From Buttiauxella agrestis ATCC 33320 (GTDB lineage Bacteria; Pseudomonadota; Gammaproteobacteria; Enterobacterales; Enterobacteriaceae), in assembly GCA_024169445.1 (NCBI GenBank), contig JALKFA010000001.1, positions 3,472,001 to 3,536,000 on the forward strand: 64,000 nt of DNA. The letters run 5' to 3'. The position numbers and the translations under genes are program-made. This document shows, in pieces, positions 56,828 through 64,000 of the stretch. The first letter of the stretch is position 1. Every line of letters starts with the position of its first letter. Under the pieces are notes generated by a model. The model ran no database searches and was not told the origin of the DNA. It saw nothing but the letters and a program-made list of their open reading frames with translations.

Positions 56828-57715
56828 ATGGATCTACGTCACCTGAAGTATTTTTTAGCCGTCGCCGAAGAACGGCATTTTGGCCGGGCGGCGGAACGGC
56901 TCAATATTGTTCAACCTGCACTGAGCATGCAGATAAAATCCCTGGAAACTGAGCTGGGCGGCCCATTATTCATTCGCACCAGCCGTCGGGTTGAACTGAC
57001 TGAAGCCGGGAAGCTTTTGCAAGCTGAAGCCGCACGGACTCTGGAGCAAATGGAACATACGCGCCTTGCCGTTGAGCGTTCTATTCGTGGTGAAACAGGC
57101 CGGGTGCGAATCGGCTTTGCCGGTAATGCCGTCTTCAGTGGCAGACTGATGCAGGATGTACGATCTTTTCACAAGGCTTATCCGGATGCTGAATTAATTT
57201 GCCAGGAACTGGCACCACAGCTTCAGCGTGAGGCCATCCACAACGGAACGCTGGATGTGGGTTATATGCCTGATTACTATCCGGATCATGACTCTGCTTT
57301 TGTCTATCAATCGGTGGGTCAATGGGGAAGGGTGGTTGTGATGTCCAGCGACCATAAACTCGCCGCTAAAGAGAGCCTGACCATAGACATGCTGGCCCAT
57401 GAGCCCTTGATTATGTATTCAATAAACGATGTGGATTCACATCTGGATAGGCAATTACAAAGGCTGCTTGGCGATTCGCTAAATATTGCCTGGCGAATCT
57501 CCAGTTCACTTAGCGTCCTCGCCATGGCCGGAGCCGGGCTGGGTATCGCTCTGGTTCCTGCACCGCTAGCGCAAGTGGCGATCCCTGGTGTAGTTTATCG
57601 GCTTCTTGACGCGCCGGATCTATCAGCGAACCTGATGATGGTGAGCCGTAAACACGAACCGAGTGCCGCTGTGCTTGCTTATTTTAATCACACGCGGATA
57701 ACGGCGCTGGCTTAA
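56828..57715 (+). CDS. LysR-family transcriptional regulator
   Basis: A 295-residue regulator starting MDLRHLKYFLAVAEERHFG, with HTH FGRAAERLNIVQPALSMQIK as in the CatR/BenM/AlsR group, and the effector domain from about residue 90. The ATG at 56828 matches the family start; 56810 would add six residues. It is divergent from the SnoaL-like gene with 108 bp between starts. Confidence 0.87.
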   Translation: MDLRHLKYFLAVAEERHFGRAAERLNIVQPALSMQIKSLETELGGPLFIRTSRRVELTEAGKLLQAEAARTLEQMEHTRLAVERSIRGETGRVRIGFAGNAVFSGRLMQDVRSFHKAYPDAELICQELAPQLQREAIHNGTLDVGYMPDYYPDHDSAFVYQSVGQWGRVVVMSSDHKLAAKESLTIDMLAHEPLIMYSINDVDSHLDRQLQRLLGDSLNIAWRISSSLSVLAMAGAGLGIALVPAPLAQVAIPGVVYRLLDAPDLSANLMMVSRKHEPSAAVLAYFNHTRITALA

Positions 57716-57800
57716 GTTTCCATGTTGGTATTTTTAAAAATTGGATTGTTTCTTAAAGAGATACCTTTTTTCATTGAACTTCTTTCAGGTGATATTTGTT

Positions 57801-58199
57801 ATGAGTTTACGGTTTGAACGCTTCAATTTTGTATGCTCCATCATACTGTTCGTGATGTTAGCTATCCTGGCAACTTTGGGGTCAAAGTGGGGATTGATAC
57901 GGAGCCTTGGAGGAGACGTTCTGGCTACGATGTGGATTTACTACTCGCTGGCTGCAATAGTCAAAGCGAAGCCATTTTTACTCACCTGTATTTCATTCCT
58001 GGCTGGCGCTGGAGTTGAGCTTTGTCAATTACTGGCCGTTAAGGCCGACTATCAATTCGAGAGCCATTTGCTAAGAGTCGTGTTTGGCTCCACACCGGAT
58101 TGGTGGGATTTAGTGGCCTATGCAATGGGTGCCTTGATTTGTTTGGGATGGAATACTCGCGGCCACATAAGTTATTTAAAAGAAAATGAGAGTGAGTAG
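57801..58199 (+). CDS. DUF2809-type small membrane protein
   Basis: A 132-residue protein with four hydrophobic helices. The GDVLATMWIYYSLAAIV and GAGVELCQLL segments and TPDWWDLVAYAMGALICLGW near the end match the DUF2809 pattern (compare VanZ-like proteins). AGGTGAT lies upstream of the ATG at 57801. Function unknown. It is the last gene before the AT-rich accessory block. Confidence 0.65.
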   Translation: MSLRFERFNFVCSIILFVMLAILATLGSKWGLIRSLGGDVLATMWIYYSLAAIVKAKPFLLTCISFLAGAGVELCQLLAVKADYQFESHLLRVVFGSTPDWWDLVAYAMGALICLGWNTRGHISYLKENESE

Positions 58200-58352
58200 G
58201 AAACTCGGCTGAGTTACAGATCAAGGTTGGTATTATAAAATAGCGGTAAGAGGGAGGGAAGATTTCAAATGTCCAAGGTCTGTCAATTTTTAAAATACAA
58301 TCTGTATTACTGAACGATTCTGCATCCAGTAATTTGCGTATTTTATAGTGGT

Positions 58353-58844
58353 CTATAATCCCAACTCATTCATACACTCATCAATATCAGCTTTGTTGCA
58401 ACCACCTTGTGTGTATGCATAGTGAATAATTGCCTTACTGGCCAGGCTGCGGAACTCAGCGTTTGTCACACTGTCCTGGCCTTTAACGTAAGCGGCAAGT
58501 CGAACGTAGGCTTGAACTCTCTCCTCCGATAATTCTAAATTGGAGATGTGCGGATGCGATGCAGTAGCAACGCATGTTCCTAATGTTTCTGCCAGAATTG
58601 TTGTATCTTTAGCTTTTACGGCTTTCGTTTTGTTGTTTATAGCTGCAATTTCATACACGGCGACAAAAAATACGCCAATAATGCATAAACCTAATAATGC
58701 AGTGAATAGACCAGGATTATTCGTCACAAAGTCAGTGTGTGACATTGCCCATGTCATACCGACAAGTAACATCAGCGCCACCAGTGAAAGCGGCTTATTT
58801 GCCGCAGTGATAATCTCTGACCATAGAGACATATGTTCATTCAT
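58353..58844 (-). CDS. two-helix membrane protein coupled to EVE gene
   Basis: A 163-residue protein: helices at about residues 16-34 and 41-66, then a ~95-residue cytoplasmic tail (SNLELSEERVQAYVRLAAYV). I do not recognise the family; the layout recalls two-helix effectors in defence systems, but no defining motif is seen. Its ATG overlaps the EVE-gene stop (ATGA), so the two are translationally coupled. The block is clearly more AT-rich than the chromosome to the left. Confidence 0.55.
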   Translation of the reverse strand: MNEHMSLWSEIITAANKPLSLVALMLLVGMTWAMSHTDFVTNNPGLFTALLGLCIIGVFFVAVYEIAAINNKTKAVKAKDTTILAETLGTCVATASHPHISNLELSEERVQAYVRLAAYVKGQDSVTNAEFRSLASKAIIHYAYTQGGCNKADIDECMNELGL

Positions 58845-59263
58845 ACTATATCTCCATTGATGTGATTTTTTGTCATCGCCTCAAGAGTCTGCCCCTCTAA
58901 TTTATTAAGAAGAAAATTACTCCCCATTGGCATATTTAAAATTTGCAGGTCTAACAGAGCTCTATTTTCCTGAATTTTATTTACGGGTAAATATTGGTTC
59001 AATCTTTTTTTGCATTTAATATTTACGGAAAATCCTTTGTTATTTTCTTTTTCCCATTGGTATGGTGTAGATGTTAACTCACCGATACCATATATACCTC
59101 GGTATTTTTTATCACCTGCTAGCCAAAAGAAAACCATATCACCAGGCATCATCTCAGAACGATATTGATTAGCTGTCCACCAACCGGTCATACCATCAAA
59201 TAAAATATCGGGTTCGGAAATATCAAAACGCTCTTTCTTACATTGGAAAATCCAATAATTCAT
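58841..59263 (-). CDS. EVE-domain protein
   Basis: A 140-residue protein from the ATG at 59263 (AAGGTGG upstream; a TTG at 59269 is the alternative). MNYWIFQCKKERFDI and GDMVFFWLAGDKKYRGIYGI are core EVE (PUA/YTH-like) segments. These domains bind modified bases in DNA or RNA and are common in phage-restriction loci. It is coupled to the membrane-protein gene downstream, with the peptidoglycan hydrolase gene 74 bp upstream. Confidence 0.75.
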   Translation of the reverse strand: MNYWIFQCKKERFDISEPDILFDGMTGWWTANQYRSEMMPGDMVFFWLAGDKKYRGIYGIGELTSTPYQWEKENNKGFSVNIKCKKRLNQYLPVNKIQENRALLDLQILNMPMGSNFLLNKLEGQTLEAMTKNHINGDIV

Positions 59264-59336
59264 CTTCAATCCACCTTATGTGCTAACCATAGCAACTGTG
59301 CTTATATCTGTAGAACCTCACAATAAACCTCGAGTC

Positions 59337-60398
59337 TTACAGTAATAACGCTTCAAACTCTTTGACCGCATCACGGCGTAACCATGGGTCTATTTCGTGT
59401 CTGGAGACCGGACCATGGTGATGAACAGTGCGGCGCAGTAGTCGTGCCACATATTCCATCGCTAAGGTGTGGTTCTCTTTCATTGCTTTTTGGAAGGCAT
59501 TTCCATCAAGTGTGTTGACTTCTTTCAGTACCAGCTCCTGAAGCTCCTGCCCGAAATGCATTGAGTTTGCGCTTACCTGCCAGGCACCCGCCTCGATAGT
59601 TTCCGGTGTGACTGAGGTCGGATTATTTTTATCTCGGCCTTCATTCCAGTCCCACGATGATTCAAAACCAGCGAGTACCCGCATGACTTCTAGCATCGCG
59701 GCACGCCGGTGGTTGATATTCTTCCACGGGCCGAGTGTATTTTTAATACTTGAGTAGATATCACTTGCAGAGTTTGGTGCAAAGATTTCATCCGGAGCGT
59801 ACTTTCCCCACGCAACTAACTGTTCCAGAAAATCATCAGGAGGCACGCCTCGGTTTGAAACATGTTGTTTAGCAGCAATAAATTTCATGGCAGCGTTCTC
59901 TTCCATTGCTTCAGACTGAATAAATTTATTGACCTCAAAGTGCATAGGGTCATTGAAAGATTTACCCCAGGAAAATCCAAAAGATTGAAAAATGGGGGCG
60001 ATAGGTGCAACTGAGTCGCCAAATCCCGGATCATCTTCATTTAAGTCGATCGCGATTCCAAAAGCATGATTTGAAGGAAGTTTGCTCAACGCACCGCTGG
60101 TGGGTTTTCGTAAGCGTGGATTTAGCGTTCCAGCACAGGACTTAATAAGGTGAAGTTGACCTTTAGCTTCAATGTTTTTAAATACCTCGAGTATTTGTTG
60201 GTGGGCCAATTTATGAAAATGTAATACTCCATTGTTGGAACCTGGAATACCCTTAAGTTGTGGAATGATAATTGGTGTTACATCATTAACATCAAAGCCA
60301 CTAATGAAGAATATATGATCTCCTCGCTTCCATTCAGGGTTGGCTGTCCGGAATGTAATGTGGCCGAATAACGGATGAATAAAGCTGCTTTGTGGCAT
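59337..60398 (-). CDS. M15 peptidase with lysozyme-like C-terminal domain
   Basis: A 353-residue protein from the ATG at 60398 (GGAGCAAATC upstream); an ATG at 60452 adds 18 residues but has no ribosome site. SNHAFGIAIDLNED (His111, Asp118) and DPMHFEV (Asp150, His153) give the M15 zinc site, with the aspartate form seen in L-alanyl-D-glutamate endolysins. About 90 residues on, AGFESSWDWNEGRD and EAGAWQVSANSM look like a lysozyme-type glycosidase with Glu246. No signal peptide or lysis genes are present, so it could be a toxin or effector that needs export. Confidence 0.65.
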   Translation of the reverse strand: MPQSSFIHPLFGHITFRTANPEWKRGDHIFFISGFDVNDVTPIIIPQLKGIPGSNNGVLHFHKLAHQQILEVFKNIEAKGQLHLIKSCAGTLNPRLRKPTSGALSKLPSNHAFGIAIDLNEDDPGFGDSVAPIAPIFQSFGFSWGKSFNDPMHFEVNKFIQSEAMEENAAMKFIAAKQHVSNRGVPPDDFLEQLVAWGKYAPDEIFAPNSASDIYSSIKNTLGPWKNINHRRAAMLEVMRVLAGFESSWDWNEGRDKNNPTSVTPETIEAGAWQVSANSMHFGQELQELVLKEVNTLDGNAFQKAMKENHTLAMEYVARLLRRTVHHHGPVSRHEIDPWLRRDAVKEFEALLL

Positions 60399-60582
60399 GA
60401 TTTGCTCCAGTATATTTTGGGGTGTTAATGACGTGGCATCAAGCTGACGCATTTTTCTGGACTACCTCAGTGAGCAACTGTTTTTCAAGGGGGTTTATCT
60501 TTAACGATGATAGGATGAGTGTGAAAATCAATCACTCATTATATTGTCGTATTTATTTTTTACACCTAATAAGATCATATCA

Positions 60583-60765
60583 ATGAGTAATGGTTATTCT
60601 TTGTTTATAAATTATATTGAACCAGGTGAGTTGAACCTGTACGAGGTGTTAAATTTTTCTGGTTATTTTACAATGCTGATTGTTATTTATCTTGTCGGTG
60701 TTATTGCTTTTTATTCGGAAGTGAAAGGTCAATCTATTTGTGGTTGGAGAGGAATAAATAGATAG
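60583..60765 (+). CDS. 60-residue single-helix membrane peptide
   Basis: From the ATG at 60583: a polar start (MSNGYSLFINYIEPGE), one hydrophobic helix (FTMLIVIYLVGVIAFY, residues 32-47) and a basic end (WRGINR). The ribosome site is weak (AAGATC). It ends 31 bp before the giant hydrolase gene on the same strand. No family recognised; it could be an immunity or regulatory peptide, or a non-coding frame. Confidence 0.4.
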   Translation: MSNGYSLFINYIEPGELNLYEVLNFSGYFTMLIVIYLVGVIAFYSEVKGQSICGWRGINR

Positions 60766-60795
60766 TGCCACGCTAACCTATTAAGGATAAATAAC

Positions 60796-63700
60796 ATGAG
60801 TATTACATTTATTGTTTCAGGCTACACAAATGACGCACCCCACAACGGTGCACCATTGGAACTACCCGCCGGGCTGACCGAAGGCACGGTTAAATATTCA
60901 GTTCAGGTGGCGGTTCGACGTGGTACCGGCAGTGAGGTGTCGCTAAATGTCGACCCGGACAAAGATGTGATGGCCGTGCATATCGCCAACGGCCCCGTAC
61001 TGATATTGAACCCGGAAACCGCACGTGAATTGTTTCATGCTCAGCAGAGTGCGGCATCCCGAGATGCTCAGGTGGCGGGCAACGTACGGATACCTGTGCA
61101 ACTGACGTGGGATGGTCAGGATGAAATCCAGGGGCAGAGCCGTGGCCCGTCACGTGGCCCGCTTGGCAAGGTGCTGGTGAGGCTAATTCAGATTATCACT
61201 GGTGTCGGCAAGGACACCGTCGCGGATGCTGCCGCTACGCTGGCATCAAACATGATCGACAAGCAGGTCGACCCCGGTCTTTACAAGCTCGACTCAAAGA
61301 TGCTTGGTTCACTGAAGGGCAGCGCGACGGCCACTGATATTGCCATCAATGACAAACCGTTGTTGGTACTGTTGCACGGTACCTTCTCCAGTACCCATGG
61401 CACCTTTGGTAAACTTTGGACCGTCCATCCGTCGAAGGTTGAACGTCTATTCGGTGCCTACAGCGGTGTCTATGCACTGGACCACCCAACCTTGACAGCC
61501 AGTCCGATTCAAAACGCTATGGAATTAGCCAACGCGCTGCCCAAGGGAGCGAACCTGCATTTGCTTTCGCATTCAAGGGGAGGGCTGATCGGCGAGGTAC
61601 TGGCCAAAGTCTGCAGTGGCGGTAGCGACCTTCTGCAAAGTTTCGAGGACGTAGCTAAGGGCGATGAATACAAGGCCCAACGCGAGGATCTGCAACAGTT
61701 GATCAATCTGGTCAACGCCAAGGGGATTAAAGTCACGCGCTTTGTGCGCGTTGCCTGTCCTGCACGCGGTACGTTGCTGGCGTCAAACAGGCTGGATGCT
61801 TACCTTTCAGTGCTCAAATGGAGTATGGATCTGAGCGGCGTGCCTGTGGTGCCCGAGTTAGTCGATTTAATGGCTGAAGTTGCACGCCGTCGCAGTAATC
61901 CATTGCTCATTCCAGGCCTGGCTGCACAGATGCCCGACAGCCCGCTAGTCCAGTGGCTGCACCTGATTCACACTCCGGTCGACGGTGAACTGCGGGTCAT
62001 TGCCGGTGACATGGAAGGGGACTCGGTGGTCAGTTGGCTCAAGACCTTACTCTCTGACACATTCTTCTGGACCGATAACGATCTAGTGGTACAAACCAGT
62101 TCTATGTATGGCGGAGCACCCAGAGCCAGGTCGGCGATGTTCCTGCTTAACCAGGGCGGTTCAGTTTCGCACTTCTCCTATTTTAATAACGAACGCACCG
62201 CGACAGCTATTGTTGAGGGCCTGACGCTGGACGACCCTAGGGATTTCACTCCCATCGGGCCGCTGTCCTGGCAAGGCACCGACTCCGGTGGACTGCGTGG
62301 TGGTGGTGGTGGCAAACCAGCAGTGCAGAAGCCGGCGGTGTTCATATTACCGGGCATTCTGGGCAGCAACCTCAAGGCGGGTGACCGACGTATCTGGCTG
62401 GGACCCAGGTTGATCAACGGCCTGGATGAGTTGAGCTACGAGAAAGGTTCGGAAGACAACGTAGAGCCCGATGGTGCGGTGGGCATGGTCTATGAAGACC
62501 TGATTAAATATCTTGAGGCAACCCACGAGGTGAGCGTGTTTGCCTTCGATTGGCGTGTGCCGATGGAGTTGGAGGCCGAACGACTCGGCATCGCCGTGGA
62601 AAACGCGCTCAATGCCAGGACGGGAACCCGGCAACCGGTAAGGATGTTGGCACACTCGATGGGGGGCTTGCTGGCACGGACGATGTTACTCAGGTGCCCG
62701 CAAGTGTGGTCGCGCATGATGGCGGATCCACAAGCGCGGTTGTTGATGCTCGGCACACCCAATGGCGGTTCCTGGGCTCCGATGCAGGTACTCTCGGGAG
62801 ACGATACTTTCGGTAACAGCCTGGCGTTCATTGGGGCACCGTTTTCCCCACAGAAGTCCCGGAAACTCATGGCCACTTTTCCCGGATTTATTCAGTTGCA
62901 GGCTAATCTGCTCGACCCGGTGCTCAACTTAAGCGATACCGAAGCTTGGGCAGAGCTGGCCCGCAAAGATAAGCTGTGGCTGAAAGCACACAGCTTTTGG
63001 CACAACCTGCATATCCAGCAGGATTACTACGATTGGGGTGTGCCTGGCGCTGAAGTACTGGAGACCGCGAAAGCGTTGCGCAAGGCGCTGGATGAGCAGG
63101 ATCTTAGCCGCTGGAGAGACAAGCTGTCGATGGTTGTGGGTGAAGCGCAATTTACCCCCGATGGATATACCTTCAGTACTGGAAAGGGTTTCGTTTACAA
63201 GGATACGATAGGCGGCGGTGATGGCAGGGTGACGTTACACAGTGCTCTACTGCCCGGAGTGCAAGCCTATAAATTAGACTGTGAACATGGCGACCTGCCA
63301 AAGCAGGTTGCCGCGTTCCCGGCATTTCTTTCGTTGTTGCAAACCGGTCGTACCACTGAACTGGCGGTGTTGGGCGAAGCAATCAGCCGTGGTGTAGTTC
63401 CACAGCCGTCACTGCCATATATAGCGAGCAGGCCAGTGCGTGGTGGTCAGTTCACTCTGCCAGTCAGCGTCGACGATATTTTCACGTTGAACAGCCAGCT
63501 GATCCCCTCTGTGGCGCGAGAATCACTACCGCCGCTACCGGTGACTGTGATCAACTCCAATCTGAAGTTCACCCGCGATCCACTGATCGTCGGTCACTAT
63601 TCCAGCGTCGCTCTTACTGGTAGCGAACGGGTTGTCGATGAAATGGTCGGTGGTCTGCTTAACGATGCCTTGAAGATGAGCCTCTATCCTTCGTCTCCTC

Positions 63701-64000
63701 GCAGTAATCAGGTGTTCATGAACATCGCCGTGAATAGCGAAAATCCCTTGCAACTACCGCGTCCTGAAGCAGTCATTGTGGTGGGCCTGGGGCCAGAGGG
63801 CAAGTTGAAATCCAGCGACTTGCTTGAGACGGTGCGCATGGGGGTTGTTGCCTGGGCTCAGCGCATAGCTGAACAGCAGCGCGGTGTGCCGGTGCAGTTC
63901 GAAATCGCAGCGGCGTTGATTGGTAGTGGCGGGATCGGCATGTCGCCGAGCCAGTCCGCAGCGTTAATTGCCCAAGGGGTGCAGGTCGCTAATCTCTGTC
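60796..64000 (+). CDS. giant twin alpha/beta-hydrolase protein, 3' end outside window
   Basis: Open for 1,068 codons to the window edge; AAGGATAAATAAC precedes the ATG. Hydrolase 1: LLHGTFSSTHG (His194), nucleophile Ser260 in LLSHSRGGLIGE, acid Asp427 or Asp429 in WTDNDLVVQTSS and His459 in VSHFSYF. Hydrolase 2, LCAT/PGAP1-like: LPGILGSNL at 518-526, Ser621 in AHSMGGLLAR, Asp809 in GGGDGRVTLHSA and His831 in CEHGDLP. A third region begins near 916 (VTVINSNLKFTRDPLIVGHY), reminiscent of proteins ending in a CHAT caspase-like peptidase; that end is not visible. Base use is GC-rich, unlike the AT-rich genes before it, suggesting separate acquisition. Confidence 0.75.
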   Translation, partial: MSITFIVSGYTNDAPHNGAPLELPAGLTEGTVKYSVQVAVRRGTGSEVSLNVDPDKDVMAVHIANGPVLILNPETARELFHAQQSAASRDAQVAGNVRIPVQLTWDGQDEIQGQSRGPSRGPLGKVLVRLIQIITGVGKDTVADAAATLASNMIDKQVDPGLYKLDSKMLGSLKGSATATDIAINDKPLLVLLHGTFSSTHGTFGKLWTVHPSKVERLFGAYSGVYALDHPTLTASPIQNAMELANALPKGANLHLLSHSRGGLIGEVLAKVCSGGSDLLQSFEDVAKGDEYKAQREDLQQLINLVNAKGIKVTRFVRVACPARGTLLASNRLDAYLSVLKWSMDLSGVPVVPELVDLMAEVARRRSNPLLIPGLAAQMPDSPLVQWLHLIHTPVDGELRVIAGDMEGDSVVSWLKTLLSDTFFWTDNDLVVQTSSMYGGAPRARSAMFLLNQGGSVSHFSYFNNERTATAIVEGLTLDDPRDFTPIGPLSWQGTDSGGLRGGGGGKPAVQKPAVFILPGILGSNLKAGDRRIWLGPRLINGLDELSYEKGSEDNVEPDGAVGMVYEDLIKYLEATHEVSVFAFDWRVPMELEAERLGIAVENALNARTGTRQPVRMLAHSMGGLLARTMLLRCPQVWSRMMADPQARLLMLGTPNGGSWAPMQVLSGDDTFGNSLAFIGAPFSPQKSRKLMATFPGFIQLQANLLDPVLNLSDTEAWAELARKDKLWLKAHSFWHNLHIQQDYYDWGVPGAEVLETAKALRKALDEQDLSRWRDKLSMVVGEAQFTPDGYTFSTGKGFVYKDTIGGGDGRVTLHSALLPGVQAYKLDCEHGDLPKQVAAFPAFLSLLQTGRTTELAVLGEAISRGVVPQPSLPYIASRPVRGGQFTLPVSVDDIFTLNSQLIPSVARESLPPLPVTVINSNLKFTRDPLIVGHYSSVALTGSERVVDEMVGGLLNDALKMSLYPSSPRSNQVFMNIAVNSENPLQLPRPEAVIVVGLGPEGKLKSSDLLETVRMGVVAWAQRIAEQQRGVPVQFEIAAALIGSGGIGMSPSQSAALIAQGVQVANLC

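Noticed and set aside
59337-60765. Prophage lysis cassette
   Set aside because: The murein hydrolase is suggestive, but no holin, spanin, phage structural gene, integrase or att repeat is visible.
58353-64000. Type VI secretion effector locus
   Set aside because: Lipase and murein hydrolase genes fit in principle, but no VgrG, Hcp, PAAR or adaptor gene is in the window, so it is not claimed.
1-64000. tRNA, rRNA, riboswitch or complete insertion sequence
   Set aside because: None was recognised by reading; a dedicated covariance-model or IS search was not possible here.

Overview
The window looks like chromosome of an enterobacterium (Enterobacteriaceae, moderate GC; a Buttiauxella, Lelliottia or Enterobacter-like genus fits, but the species cannot be fixed from sequence alone). 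The evidence is E. coli-like blocks in E. coli-like order (yneJ-sad-glsB-dgcF-uxaB; ynbA-ynbB-ynbC-ynbD), E. coli-like DsbG, ArsB, ArsC and ArsR, and short palindromic REP-like units between convergent genes.

Layout. 1-6.3 kb: LysR regulator, succinate semialdehyde dehydrogenase, glutaminase, a MASE1-GGDEF diguanylate cyclase and tagaturonate reductase. 6.5-12 kb: DsbG, a small VF530 protein, an iron/cobalamin-type ABC importer and a TetA-like efflux pump. 12.2-17.6 kb: small genes, a SYLF lipoprotein, a chemoreceptor with almost no periplasmic domain, an ABC-F ATPase, a decayed gene and a VOC protein. 17.6-22 kb: two arsenic modules (ArsR2/ArsP-like permease, and arsRBC divergent from arsH). 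22-25.8 kb: galacturonide use (cytoplasmic GH28, GPH-family transporter, SemiSWEET) with CRP and ExuR/UxuR-like sites that resemble those upstream of uxaB. 25.9-33.6 kb: an unassigned catabolic cluster (FAD oxidoreductase, permease, hydantoinase-A-like protein, minimal zincin) divergent from a ROK kinase and a LacI regulator. 33.7-39.4 kb: a PTS operon (EIICB, fumarase-superfamily lyase, NagA-like deacetylase) convergent with a PRD/Mga-type regulator. 39.7-45.3 kb: the translationally coupled ynb lipid operon. 45.4-46.8 kb: ABM-ACT-ArsR operon. 47.5-56.1 kb: one giant gene for a cyclic beta-1,2-glucan synthase-like enzyme of about 2,860 residues. 56.1-58.2 kb: SnoaL-like/LysR pair and a DUF2809-type membrane protein.

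The right end (58.3-64 kb) is the most accessory part. An AT-rich block holds an EVE-domain protein coupled to a two-helix membrane protein, a putative two-domain peptidoglycan hydrolase (M15 peptidase plus lysozyme-like domain) and a 60-residue membrane peptide. It is followed abruptly by a GC-richer gene, cut by the window end, for a protein with two complete alpha/beta-hydrolase domains and the beginning of a further domain. This assembly is the best candidate in the window for an undescribed conflict or defence system; the function is inference. No tRNA, rRNA, CRISPR array, integrase or complete insertion sequence was recognised.
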